Shown here in pieces: positions 12,847 through 18,377 of a stretch of 22,116 nt of DNA (position 1 is its first letter; each line of letters opens with the position of its first letter). Location: positions 1 through 22,116 of the IMG/VR virus record IMGVR_UViG_3300035670_001345. The stretch is one strand, 5' to 3'. Below the pieces are notes generated by a model that searched no databases, was not told where the DNA came from, and worked only from the letters and a program-made list of their open reading frames with translations. Origin of the DNA: a virus. The position numbers and the translations under genes are program-made.

Positions 12847-13737
12847 ATGTTCAAAACACACGCACCTGAGAAGTTCAACAACGCAAACCTACTCGGAGTC
12901 TTTGAAGCTGGTTCTGACGAGTGGCACAACGCTCGCAAGGACTCAATCGGCGGATCAGAGATTTCAACCATCATGGGACTAAACCCCTTTGAGTCTGCTT
13001 ACGCACTATGGGCAAAGAAGACAGGCAAGATACCCTCACAGATTCAAGAGAACTGGGCAATCAGATTCGGCAAGGCTTTCGAGTTGCCAATCCTTCAGCT
13101 CTGGTCAGAGGAGCATCCTGAGTATGAGGTCTTCCTAACTGGCACATATCAAGATGCCCTAATCCCATTTCGCCACGCCAACCCCGACGCTCTCGCTCGA
13201 CACAAAGAGACAGGCGAGTGGATTGTCATCGAGGTCAAGACAGGCAGACAGACTTGGGAGGAGTTGCCTGCTGGTTATTACGCTCAGGTGCAGCACTACC
13301 TAGACATTCTCGGACTACAGAAAGCTGCTTTGGTAGCAGTCGCAGGAATGACTTGGCACGATTACTGGATTGAGCGTGATGATTTTGAGATTGACATCGC
13401 TCGACAGAAGGCGATCGACTTTCAGGCTTGTATGTTCGCTGACCAGCGACCTGAGTGGGATGGCTCGGAGTCAACTTATGAGGCTGTGAGATATCAGCAC
13501 CCGATGATTGACGAGACTGAGGTCGAGATTGACTCGCTGCACTACCTGTCAAACGCACAAGCAAAGTATGACGAGGCTGCCGAAGAGTTGCGCCTAATCA
13601 AATCACAGGTTCTCGATGCAATGGGTCGAGCGAAACACGCCTACATGGAAGTTGACGGACAGAAGGTTCGCATAGCTTCGAGGCAGGCAAAAGGAGAAGG
13701 ACTACCCTACTTAGTAGTGAAGAAAGGAAAGAAATAA
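12847..13737 (+). CDS. YqaJ-family viral recombinase / exonuclease
   Basis: From ATG 12847 the product is 296 residues. The YqaJ nuclease core is clear: GGSEISTIMGLNPF (35-48) with FGKAFELPI (74-82), D114 in HANPDALA, the E129-V-K131 catalytic pair in IVIEVKTG, and YYAQVQHYL (144-152). This is a PD-(D/E)XK nuclease of the RecE/lambda exonuclease type, which resects DNA ends to make single strands. The C-terminal part (NAQAKYDEAAEELRLIKSQVL) is coiled-coil-like, probably for oligomerisation or partner contact. A longer frame from 12796 is open, but this ATG agrees with the family's N terminus and with the promoter-like element just upstream. Its stop overlaps the start of the Erf-like gene, so the two form a recombination pair. 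Confidence 0.9.
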   Translation: MFKTHAPEKFNNANLLGVFEAGSDEWHNARKDSIGGSEISTIMGLNPFESAYALWAKKTGKIPSQIQENWAIRFGKAFELPILQLWSEEHPEYEVFLTGTYQDALIPFRHANPDALARHKETGEWIVIEVKTGRQTWEELPAGYYAQVQHYLDILGLQKAALVAVAGMTWHDYWIERDDFEIDIARQKAIDFQACMFADQRPEWDGSESTYEAVRYQHPMIDETEVEIDSLHYLSNAQAKYDEAAEELRLIKSQVLDAMGRAKHAYMEVDGQKVRIASRQAKGEGLPYLVVKKGKK

Positions 13738-14294
13738 TGGCAAGGTTTGACCTAACACAATACGCAACTGTTGCTGAGAGATTGGCACAGTTTCACACCG
13801 ACTATCCTGACGGCAGAATTACGACAACTCTCATCGGCAGTAACGACTTAGGCAACGGAAAGACTCAATGGGTTGTCAGAGCAGATGTCTTCCTCACCGC
13901 TGGCGATCAGGCAAACAACCTACCTAAAGGAACAGGGTTCGCTGCTGAGGTTGATGGCACAGGCGGAGCGAACAATGTCGCAGCGCTTCCTAACGCAGAG
14001 ACTTCTGCAATTGGTAGAGCGCTAATGGTCATCGGGTATGCGATGAACAAAAACAACTCACTTGCAAGCAGGGAAGAAATGGAAAAGGTTGCAAGGATGG
14101 ATTGGCTAGAACGAGCTGGTAGTCTTGGCACAATCGAAGAACTGCGAGACCTCTATGCTCAGGCCAAAGCAAACAACGCTTCTCAGGAAATCCTAGAAGG
14201 GTTGAAGGCCTATGCTCAGCGATTTGAAGAGAGCCAAACTCCAAGAGCTGGAGGAGGCGTATCTGGTGGCAAGGTATCGAGGTCAGGAAAGTGA
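13737..14294 (+). CDS. Erf-like single-strand annealing / DNA-binding protein
   Basis: The 185-residue protein starts MARFDLTQYATVAERLAQF and holds the pattern VRADVFL followed by ETSAIGRALMVIGY (88-101). This ETSAIGRAL block is shared by Erf/Rad52-like annealing proteins and related actinophage recombination proteins. These bind single-stranded DNA and pair complementary strands, acting on the ends produced by the neighbouring exonuclease. The last third is a helical section (MDWLERAGSLGTIEELRDLY) and a Gly/Ser/basic tail that probably is disordered. AGAAAGGAAAG precedes the ATG. A RecT-type or purely single-strand-binding role is the alternative; the pairing with YqaJ supports the annealing role. 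Confidence 0.75.
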   Translation: MARFDLTQYATVAERLAQFHTDYPDGRITTTLIGSNDLGNGKTQWVVRADVFLTAGDQANNLPKGTGFAAEVDGTGGANNVAALPNAETSAIGRALMVIGYAMNKNNSLASREEMEKVARMDWLERAGSLGTIEELRDLYAQAKANNASQEILEGLKAYAQRFEESQTPRAGGGVSGGKVSRSGK

Positions 14295-14397
14295 AGCTCA
14301 GTTCTGGAACAGGGAACTCATCGAGCTTCTGTTAGGGGTGTTGAGTGATACAGGAAATCCAGAGGCAACTAGCGGAACTGATAGCGGAGAACTCTAA
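14212..14397 (+). CDS. Small hypothetical protein overlapping the Erf-like gene
   Basis: The frame codes 61 residues (MLSDLKRAKLQELEEAYLVARYRG) with a charged amphipathic helix in the first half, FWNRELIELLLGVLSD next, and a polar tail. It overlaps the end of the Erf-like gene by 83 bases. A shorter version could begin at GTG 14266, which has GGAGGAGG in front of it. I think it is a real gene because the segment after 14294 would otherwise be empty and the helix pattern is natural, but the start is uncertain. No function can be assigned. Confidence 0.5.
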   Translation: MLSDLKRAKLQELEEAYLVARYRGQESEAQFWNRELIELLLGVLSDTGNPEATSGTDSGEL

Positions 14398-14668
14398 AGG
14401 TTCTACTGCGCTGTTTGAGGCTGAGAAAGCTCTGGCTGAGGCTGAATACGATTTGGACCTAGCCGAACAGAAGGCTTACATTAAAGCCGCCGGGACAGTC
14501 CGAGACAGGGAAGCCATCGCCAAACTAGAGTCTGCTGATCTGAGGTTGGCTAGGGATTTGCGCAGGGCAGAAATGAACCGAATAAAGGCTAAGGTCAAGG
14601 CAATCGAGACAGCAACAATCGTGCTGTCCACTCAAGCAAAGCTAATACAGCAGGAAACTAGGCTGTAA
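14345..14668 (+). CDS. Hypothetical coiled-coil protein in the recombination operon
   Basis: The 107-residue product starts at GTG 14345 (AGGGG at 14334-14338 lies seven bases upstream) and is almost wholly helical and charged: IQRQLAELIAENSKG, ALFEAEKALAEAEYDLDLAE, then LRRAEMNRIKAKVKAIET. An AYIKAAGTVRDREAIAKLE segment sits in the middle. I recall similar small coiled-coil proteins beside Erf-like genes in other actinophages, which would suggest a partner in recombination, but I could not check. It overlaps the end of the preceding small gene. There is no membrane segment or Cys. Confidence 0.75.
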   Translation: MIQEIQRQLAELIAENSKGSTALFEAEKALAEAEYDLDLAEQKAYIKAAGTVRDREAIAKLESADLRLARDLRRAEMNRIKAKVKAIETATIVLSTQAKLIQQETRL

Positions 14669-14754
14669 GGGCATAGAATGCGATTAGAGGGGATTAGACC
14701 CTTCTTGGCTATCTTTACCTGTTTCGACCCTGAAAAGCCCTTAGGAGGCATTCT
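14667..14754 (+). promoter_or_regulatory. Intergenic region with two interleaved inverted repeats and a -10-like box
   Basis: AAGGGC (14667-14672) is complementary to GCCCTT (14737-14742), and AGAATGC (14675-14681) to GCATTCT (14748-14754), which touches GTG 14755. The order is A, B, A', B', so both stems together would be a pseudoknot-type topology. The ribosome site AGGAGG (14743-14748) sits between the two 3' arms. TAGAAT (14674-14679) also resembles a -10 box. There is a small AGGG/CCCT hairpin between. A translational control function is speculative. Confidence 0.3.
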
Positions 14755-15096
14755 GTGACCCCAGAAAGACTCAAGCGCATAGTAAATAACCGAGATGACC
14801 ATTGCTGGCATTGCGGAAGGACCGAGGGGCTGACTCATCACCACAGAAAGAACAGAAAATCCGGGGGGTCGAAGCTCTTAGACAGGCTAGACAATCTCAT
14901 GCTTGTCTGCCCTGAATACAACTTTGCGATGGAGGCGGATGCAATTGTGGCAGCCGAGGCCAGAGAGTATGGTCACAAATTGGCATCATGGGAAGACTTT
15001 TCTAGTCCAGTATTTGACGCACCGCATTTGACTTGGTATAAATTGTCCGAGGATGGTGGCAAGGTAAAAACAGAACCACCAAGTTACTTGATCTAA
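14755..15096 (+). CDS. HNH endonuclease-like zinc protein
   Basis: The 113-residue protein starts at GTG 14755 with AGGAGG in front. It has CWHCG (C17, C20), THHHR (H28-H30), DNLMLVC (N47, C52) and N56, following the order of an HNH nuclease core with part of its structural zinc site. Instead of a second CxxC, only C52 and a following PEYN are seen, so the zinc site is incomplete or uses other ligands. HNH proteins nick or cut DNA; free-standing phage copies serve in packaging or homing. Here it lies in the early operon between recombination and replication genes, away from terminase, so homing-like or replication-related roles are possible. The last 40 residues are unassigned. Confidence 0.7.
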   Translation: MTPERLKRIVNNRDDHCWHCGRTEGLTHHHRKNRKSGGSKLLDRLDNLMLVCPEYNFAMEADAIVAAEAREYGHKLASWEDFSSPVFDAPHLTWYKLSEDGGKVKTEPPSYLI

Positions 15097-15108
15097 GAGA
15101 GGATAAGA

Positions 15109-15315
15109 ATGGACATCGAGGAACTAGCTCGCAAGATGCGAGAACACGCAATCAGGGTAGAAAGAGAAGAAGAAAAGGTTGACCTGTCAGAGCGCAAGCG
15201 CAGACAAGAGCAACTAGAAGCAATACAGACCCTCTACTTCAATGCCGGAAGATGGGCAGGCGGAGCGAGAGATAAGACCGCTAAGGCAGCCTTTCAGAAG
15301 GTGAGCATAGGGTAA
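15109..15315 (+). CDS. Small hypothetical charged protein
   Basis: The 68-residue product (MDIEELARKMREHAIRVEREE) is very rich in Glu, Arg and Lys and is predicted helical over residues 1-45, ending with a short GRWAGGARDKTAKAAF segment. AGAGGATAAG precedes the ATG. It lies between the HNH gene and the structured leader of the replication initiator, and its last bases overlap the GGTAAAAT box. Basic and acidic residues alternate, so a coiled coil or nucleic-acid contact is possible. I do not recognise a family. Confidence 0.65.
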   Translation: MDIEELARKMREHAIRVEREEEKVDLSERKRRQEQLEAIQTLYFNAGRWAGGARDKTAKAAFQKVSIG

Positions 15316-15407
15316 AATAAAAACAGGCAGACCATGACGGCCTGCCTGACCGATGAGTGAGCATCGGCAATTCCTATCTTAGGCGATTGCCGAGGATAGG
15401 AGTTACA
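15311..15407 (+). promoter_or_regulatory. Structured leader with promoter-like box upstream of the replication initiator
   Basis: GGTAAAAT (15311-15318) resembles a -10 box. Four perfect inverted repeats follow: CAGGCAG/CTGCCTG (15324-15330 with 15342-15348); CCGATG/CATCGG (15350-15355 with 15362-15367); TCGGCAA/TTGCCGA (15364-15370 with 15387-15393); TCCTATC/GATAGGA (15372-15378 with 15395-15401). The second and third share bases 15364-15367, the third and fourth interleave, and the fourth covers the ribosome site GATAGGAG of the TTG start at 15408. This is the pattern of a leader with alternative folds that open or close translation. Confidence 0.5.
15334..15360 (+). CDS. Possible leader peptide (8 residues)
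   Basis: ATG 15334 to TGA 15358-15360 encodes MTACLTDE inside the leader of the replication initiator. A CAGG stretch lies seven bases upstream. Ribosomes on this frame would cover hairpins 1 and 2 and could shift the fold around the ribosome site of the next gene. It could easily be a chance frame; there is no coding evidence other than position. Confidence 0.2.
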   Translation: MTACLTDE

Positions 15408-16103
15408 TTGAGCATTGAAGTCATGAACGCTGTTTGGCGTGAATCAAAATCAGTCGGCAGAGCCAGACTTGTTCTATTAGCAATTGCAGATCATCAAGGC
15501 GAATTAGGCGCATGGCCCTCACTTGCCACGATCGGCAGAATGGTCAACGCATCAGAACGCTCGGTCCAGCGTGACATTGAATACCTAGTGCAGATAGGTG
15601 AGCTTGAAGTTCACTATCAGCAAGCACCAACTCGAAATCATTACAAATCAAATCTCTACTTCGTAAGACTTGCAGGGGTGACAGATACAGGTCGAGGGGC
15701 GACAAATACAGGCTCAGGGGTGACAAATGCAGAGGGAGGGGTGACACCTGTTGGCGTGCAATCCCTTATAGAACCCTTAAGAGAAACCTTAAGTAATTCT
15801 CATGTGAGTGAGCTATTTGATAACTTCTGGAAAGAGTATCCGAGAAAATCAGATAGGAGAGCAGCCCTAAAAGCGTTCAGGTCAGCACTCAATAGAGCGG
15901 GCTTTGAGGAGATACTTGCCGGGGTCATCAGGTATGCCCATGACCCTAATCTGCCAGAAGCTAGATTCATCAAGCATCCAGCAACTTGGCTAAATGCTGA
16001 TGCTTGGGAAAATGGACCGCTACCAGAACTCAAGGGCAAGAAGAAGCAAACCGACTGGGATGCAATCAAGAAGTGGGCGGAGGACTCTGATGCTCAAGAC
16101 TGA
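15408..16103 (+). CDS. Replication initiator / replisome organiser with winged-helix domain
   Basis: The 231-residue product from TTG 15408 starts MSIEVMNAVWRESKSVG and has an N-terminal helix-turn-helix domain: LVLLAIADHQG, WPSLATIGRMVNASERSVQRDIEYLVQIGELEV in parts. A linker of four heptad-like GVTxxGx repeats follows (from about residue 90), and the C-terminal domain has FWKEYPRKSDRRAALKAF and HPATWLNADAW, the usual ending of phage replisome organisers. These proteins bind the origin and recruit the helicase loader. The repeats in the protein are encoded by DNA iterons, which probably are the origin itself. I chose TTG 15408 (GATAGGAG at 15395-15402) over the longer frame from GTG 15357, because family N termini match MSIxVM and the longer start lies inside hairpin 2. 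Confidence 0.8.
   Translation: MSIEVMNAVWRESKSVGRARLVLLAIADHQGELGAWPSLATIGRMVNASERSVQRDIEYLVQIGELEVHYQQAPTRNHYKSNLYFVRLAGVTDTGRGATNTGSGVTNAEGGVTPVGVQSLIEPLRETLSNSHVSELFDNFWKEYPRKSDRRAALKAFRSALNRAGFEEILAGVIRYAHDPNLPEARFIKHPATWLNADAWENGPLPELKGKKKQTDWDAIKKWAEDSDAQD
15674..15757 (+). repeat. Four 21-bp iterons, probable origin of replication
   Basis: Direct repeats start at 15674, 15695, 15716 and 15737, with the core AGGGG(T/C)GACA and a less conserved second half (AATACAGG in two, related in one). All four are adjacent, with an exact 21-base period. They lie within the initiator gene, encoding its GVT linker. Lambda carries iterons in its O gene in the same way. Confidence 0.7.
15761..15806 (+). 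other. AT-rich stretch with 12-bp repeats beside the iterons, putative unwinding element
   Basis: Just downstream of the iterons, CCCTTATAG, CCCTTAAG and CCTTAAG recur with a 12-base step (15763-15793), followed by TAATTCTCATG. Composition is clearly richer in A and T than in the surroundings. Together with the iterons it copies the iteron plus AT-rich arrangement of the lambda-type origin. Unwinding is inferred, not shown. Confidence 0.45.
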
Positions 16104-16434
16104 ATGCGCTGATCTGCTTAGAGAGGTCGCAGCAATAGACAACCGAACACTCTCACAGGAAACCCTACAGGCTTGGTATTCGGTGATCGGATACCTGCCT
16201 TATGAGACTGCCCTAAAAGCACTTCACGCCGCTCGCAAAGACGAAAGAGTGACTTGGCTCGAACCTAAGCACATAGTCGCATACTCAAAAGAAGACCGAT
16301 TAGCAAGACAGGATGATGACTACCTAAAGGAAATGTCTGAGGCTGTTTTTGGACCTGTCCTCAAATGCACTCATGGTTTAGTTATTGCTCTTTGCTTACC
16401 CTGTTGCAAAGCGGAGGCGGAAAAAGATGGCTAG
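16090..16434 (+). CDS. Putative helicase loader (G39P-like)
   Basis: The 114-residue protein (MLKTECADLLREVAAIDNR) starts inside the end of the initiator gene (14-base overlap). Its helical section TLSQETLQAWYSVIGYLPYETALKALHAARK and the following RVTWLEPKHIVAYSKED resemble the N-terminal domain of G39P-type loaders, which bind the replicative helicase and deliver it to the initiator. The C terminus carries a Cys/His-containing stretch (CTHGLVIALCLPCC), perhaps a metal site. Position right after the initiator supports the loader role. The match is by pattern only. A longer frame from 15994 lies within the initiator gene and is not favoured. Confidence 0.6.
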   Translation: MLKTECADLLREVAAIDNRTLSQETLQAWYSVIGYLPYETALKALHAARKDERVTWLEPKHIVAYSKEDRLARQDDDYLKEMSEAVFGPVLKCTHGLVIALCLPCCKAEAEKDG

Positions 16435-16443
16435 GATTTTCCC

Positions 16444-16692
16444 ATGCAGAAGCAATGCCCTCGGTGTGGCCTAGTGTGGGAAATACTCTTGACTCGCAAG
16501 AACCCGGATTTGTGCCAATCTTGCAGGGCAAGGAAACAAACAAAGATAGGTGACTGTCTGATTTGGCAAGGAAACTATGCCGAAGATATGGTCACTCCAA
16601 TAAGAGAAGACGGAAGCTTAGTGATGGCAGGGGAAAGAACTTGTGGTCATCAGGATTGCGTTTCTCTCGATCACAGGAAGATAAGAAAATGA
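16444..16692 (+). CDS. Small multi-cysteine zinc-binding protein
   Basis: The 82-residue protein has CPRCG (C5, C8) and CQSC (C24, C27), a zinc-ribbon pair, then GDCLIWQGNYAEDM and TCGHQDCVSLDHR (C67, C72, H77). The second part looks like a small HNH-like or treble-clef ending, with a C-C-H set. I recall similar short proteins in other actinophages, of unknown role. Its stop overlaps the start of the next gene (ATGA). A weak AGGA ribosome site lies upstream. Nucleic-acid binding is plausible; nuclease activity is not supported, because key His and Asn positions are not clear. Confidence 0.65.
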   Translation: MQKQCPRCGLVWEILLTRKNPDLCQSCRARKQTKIGDCLIWQGNYAEDMVTPIREDGSLVMAGERTCGHQDCVSLDHRKIRK

Positions 16693-16961
16693 GAGTAAAA
16701 GCAACAGTAGAAGTAACACGCCTGATTCCTTCATACGGATTCAAGGGAGTAGAAAAACAAAAGACGAAAGATGGCAAGGACATAAATGTCTGGGTCACAG
16801 TCTGGACTAAAGAGCAGGTTAGAGAAGGGGAGACACTAGAGGTCTCAGGTGATCTGTCCGTCAAGATTGAGAGCTTTACCGGCAGGGATAACACGCCGAA
16901 GCAAGTCGCAGCAATCAACATCAACAACCCGACCATCTCTAGGGCAGACGCTCCGTTCTAA
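16689..16961 (+). CDS. OB-fold-like protein, putative single-strand DNA-binding
   Basis: From ATG 16689 (ATGA overlap) the product is 90 residues. The pattern of strands MRVKATVEVTRLIP, INVWVTVWT, VSGDLSVKIESF and KQVAAININNPTI with a basic loop (VEKQKTKDGKD) suggests a compact OB-like beta barrel. In this place, between the helicase loader and the resolvase, a single-strand binding or modulating protein would fit. No standard SSB acidic tail is seen; it ends RADAPF. Two aromatics (W in VWVTVWT) could stack with bases. This remains an inference. The open frame from 16563 runs through the previous gene in another frame and is not used. Confidence 0.5.
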   Translation: MRVKATVEVTRLIPSYGFKGVEKQKTKDGKDINVWVTVWTKEQVREGETLEVSGDLSVKIESFTGRDNTPKQVAAININNPTISRADAPF

Positions 16962-16970
16962 ACTAGATAG

Positions 16971-17375
16971 GTGATTGAACTTCATGTTTACGGCAGGCCG
17001 ACCCCTCAAGGGTCTAAGCGTGTATTCAACGGCAGGATTGTCGAGGCTCAATCAGCTAACCTAAAAAAGTGGCGAGCGGCTATAGAAGATGCTTGTCAAC
17101 CATTCAGCAACCAGAACATCCATCTCGGTCCTATTCGGGTCGAGGTGGATTTCTATTTAGAGCGACCTAAGACTGTGAGGATAAGAGATCGGGCGTTGCC
17201 AATAGTGCCGCCCGACCTCTGACCGCCCGATAAGCTCCTCAGGGGCTGCTTAGACGGCATAGGGCAATCAGGCCTCATTTGGGGCGATGACTCCCAAGTT
17301 GTCGAGATTGCAGCTCGCAAGTTCTATAACGATGACCGAGAAACAGGCGCAATTATCAGGGTTTTGCCTCTATAA
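16971..17375 (+). pseudogene. rusA: RusA-like Holliday junction resolvase, interrupted by in-frame TGA
   Basis: The GTG-initiated frame begins like RusA (MIELHVYGRPTPQGSKR) and runs to VPPDL, then meets TGA at 17220-17222. The same frame continues without a break to TAA 17373-17375 and codes the remaining conserved part: KLLRGCLDGIG, IWGDDSQVVEIAARKFYND, ending RVLPL. In the family this place reads PDLDKLLR. Removing the nine bases TGACCGCCC would restore exactly PPDLDKLLR. A near copy of that nonamer, GTGCCGCCC, lies just upstream, suggesting a small in-frame duplication that created the stop and separates the catalytic aspartates. The N-terminal 83 residues alone should be inactive. Sequencing or assembly error, or read-through of UGA-C, are alternatives. 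Confidence 0.75.
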
Positions 17376-17480
17376 CGGCATTTATAACGATTAGGTCACG
17401 ATAGGGGTTTTCCCCTTCCCCTGCCCCCATGTCTGGGCTAACCTGTTTCTATCAGGGCAAGAGATAGAAAGGAAACCCAG
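17376..17480 (+). promoter_or_regulatory. Non-coding gap with small hairpins in front of the small-gene operon
   Basis: The 105 bases hold AGGGG/CCCCT (17403-17416, tight loop), a C-rich run, and TTTCTATC (17446-17453) paired with GATAGAAA (17463-17470), eight base pairs with a nine-base loop. The second stem overlaps the ribosome site AGAAAGGAAA (17466-17475) of the gene at 17481. Two TATAACG copies (17371-17377 and 17384-17390) could hold a -10 box. Control of the following operon at transcription or translation is possible. Confidence 0.35.
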
Positions 17481-17621
17481 ATGAACACTCAGAACTACAC
17501 AATCTACAAGGTCTACGAAACACGCAAGGGCGCAGAGACTTACATCGCTCGCTACAACATTGACGCAGTCATCGAGGTCATCAACAACCGCTTCTTTGTT
17601 ATTGCATACGGAGCGAACTAA
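17481..17621 (+). CDS. Small hypothetical protein (46 residues)
   Basis: ATG 17481 is preceded by AGAAAGGAAA at good spacing and the frame runs to TAA 17619-17621. The product begins MNTQNYTIYKVYETRKG and has beta-like alternation (AETYIARYNIDAVIEVI, NRFFVIAYGAN). It reads like a short beta-sheet domain with a two-strand hairpin. Its stop overlaps the next start (TAATG), which supports a real gene at the head of the small-gene operon. Function is unknown. Confidence 0.7.
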   Translation: MNTQNYTIYKVYETRKGAETYIARYNIDAVIEVINNRFFVIAYGAN

Positions 17622-17806
17622 TGACCAAGCAAGAGCTACTTGACGAATACCAATCACTTCACCAATGGGAGAAGCGAGCCATTGGACCAATGACAGTCAA
17701 CTACATCTCTGTTCAAAAGCAGGGGATCATGCGAGCCATGACAAAGCTAGGCATGACCACAGAACAAATTTTGAAAGAACTCAGAGCAGTAGAGAAGGTT
17801 GCCTAA
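17621..17806 (+). CDS. Small hypothetical helical protein (61 residues)
   Basis: Starts at ATG 17621 overlapping the previous stop. The product (MTKQELLDEYQSLHQWEKRA) is helical with an HQWEKRAIGPMTVNYISVQK segment and a C-terminal helix TTEQILKELRAVEKVA. The centre, KQGIMRAMTKLGMTTEQILKE, has the spacing of a small helix-turn-helix, but no hallmark proves DNA binding. Its stop overlaps the start of a tiny membrane protein. I do not recognise the family. Confidence 0.65.
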   Translation: MTKQELLDEYQSLHQWEKRAIGPMTVNYISVQKQGIMRAMTKLGMTTEQILKELRAVEKVA

Positions 17807-17910
17807 TGACCGCCTTTCAATTCATCAGGTTCTTCATCCTGTTTACACTCGCACTAATCGCACTTCACGCAATACCTGACCTATTGGTCAACATCATCAC
17901 AGGGAGATAA
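17806..17910 (+). CDS. Tiny single-pass membrane protein (34 residues)
   Basis: ATG 17806 overlaps the preceding stop (TAATG). The product is MTAFQFIRFF plus a continuous hydrophobic helix (ILFTLALIALHAIPDLLVNI) and ends ITGR. It is a lone transmembrane segment with almost no soluble part. Many phages carry such proteins, some acting on host membrane enzymes or on lysis timing. Coupling in the early operon suggests a host-takeover or exclusion role more than lysis, but nothing else can be said. Confidence 0.55.
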   Translation: MTAFQFIRFFILFTLALIALHAIPDLLVNIITGR

Positions 17911-17913
17911 GAA

Positions 17914-18108
17914 ATGACAGTAGAACAATTCCGCAACGAGGTAGATCGCAAGCTCGACCTTTTTGGCATGGCTCAATTCAGCAGGGGATTTGAAGCCTGC
18001 ATCGAAGCACTAGAAGACCTCTCTAACCAGAAACACAATGAGGGTCTAAAAGAAACCGCCGAGGTCTTGAGATGGGCCGCTAAAGAATTGCTAGGAGAGA
18101 ACGCATGA
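17914..18108 (+). CDS. Small hypothetical helical protein (64 residues)
   Basis: GGGAGATAAGAA precedes the ATG. The product (MTVEQFRNEVDRKLDLFGMAQF) is helical and acidic, with FSRGFEACIEALEDLSNQKHNEG and ETAEVLRWAAKELLGENA, so probably a three-helix bundle. The RGFEACIEAL stretch resembles a repeated theme in two later small genes (EAFRHGMKEG at 18105, AFETGIKEGRRLE at 18732), which may be distant relatives. Its end overlaps the next start (ATGA). Function is unknown. Confidence 0.7.
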   Translation: MTVEQFRNEVDRKLDLFGMAQFSRGFEACIEALEDLSNQKHNEGLKETAEVLRWAAKELLGENA

Positions 18109-18377
18109 GACACACTTGGCGAGACATTAAGTATTGGATTGCTGACCGCTTGTTTGAATACGAACTTGACGAGGCTTTCCGTCATGGCATGAAAGAGGGC
18201 GCAAGCTACGCAACGCAATGGCTTAGCTTCCGAACCTCCATTAACATTGACCGAATCAAGATGACCAAAGTTGAACGCAGGGGATATGAAAAAGCACTAG
18301 AGGTCATCAAAGACGAGCGCAAAGAGATTTCACTACGAACAGGAGCAAGCCTTGATGTCAATCGTTTTATGGACTAA
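18105..18377 (+). CDS. Small hypothetical helical protein (90 residues)
   Basis: The product begins MRHTWRDIKYWIADRLFEYEL, then DEAFRHGMKEGASYATQWL and a basic middle TKVERRGYEKALEVIKDERKEI. It is predicted helical and basic, with many aromatic residues near the N terminus, which might lie at the membrane surface. ATG overlaps the stop of the previous gene and the 3' end overlaps the glutaredoxin-like gene by 23 bases. No family recognised. The AFRHGMKEG stretch is similar to one in the gene at 18732. Confidence 0.65.
   Translation: MRHTWRDIKYWIADRLFEYELDEAFRHGMKEGASYATQWLSFRTSINIDRIKMTKVERRGYEKALEVIKDERKEISLRTGASLDVNRFMD

Noticed and set aside
13235-13564. Minus-strand frame of 109 codons
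   Set aside because: Lies inside the YqaJ exonuclease gene with its intact catalytic motifs.
15357-15407. GTG start at 15357 for the replication initiator
   Set aside because: It falls inside the hairpin CCGATG/CATCGG without a ribosome site, and the family N terminus matches the later TTG start with GATAGGAG.
15674-15757. Iterons as a mere protein-level repeat
   Set aside because: Protein repeats alone would allow synonymous change, but the core AGGGG(T/C)GACA is almost identical in DNA in all four, so DNA-level function is favoured; kept as a finding.
16592-16936. Minus-strand frame of 114 codons with hydrophobic stretches
   Set aside because: It lies opposite two coupled plus-strand genes with sound starts and has no ribosome site; the hydrophobicity comes from reversed Lys/Glu codons.
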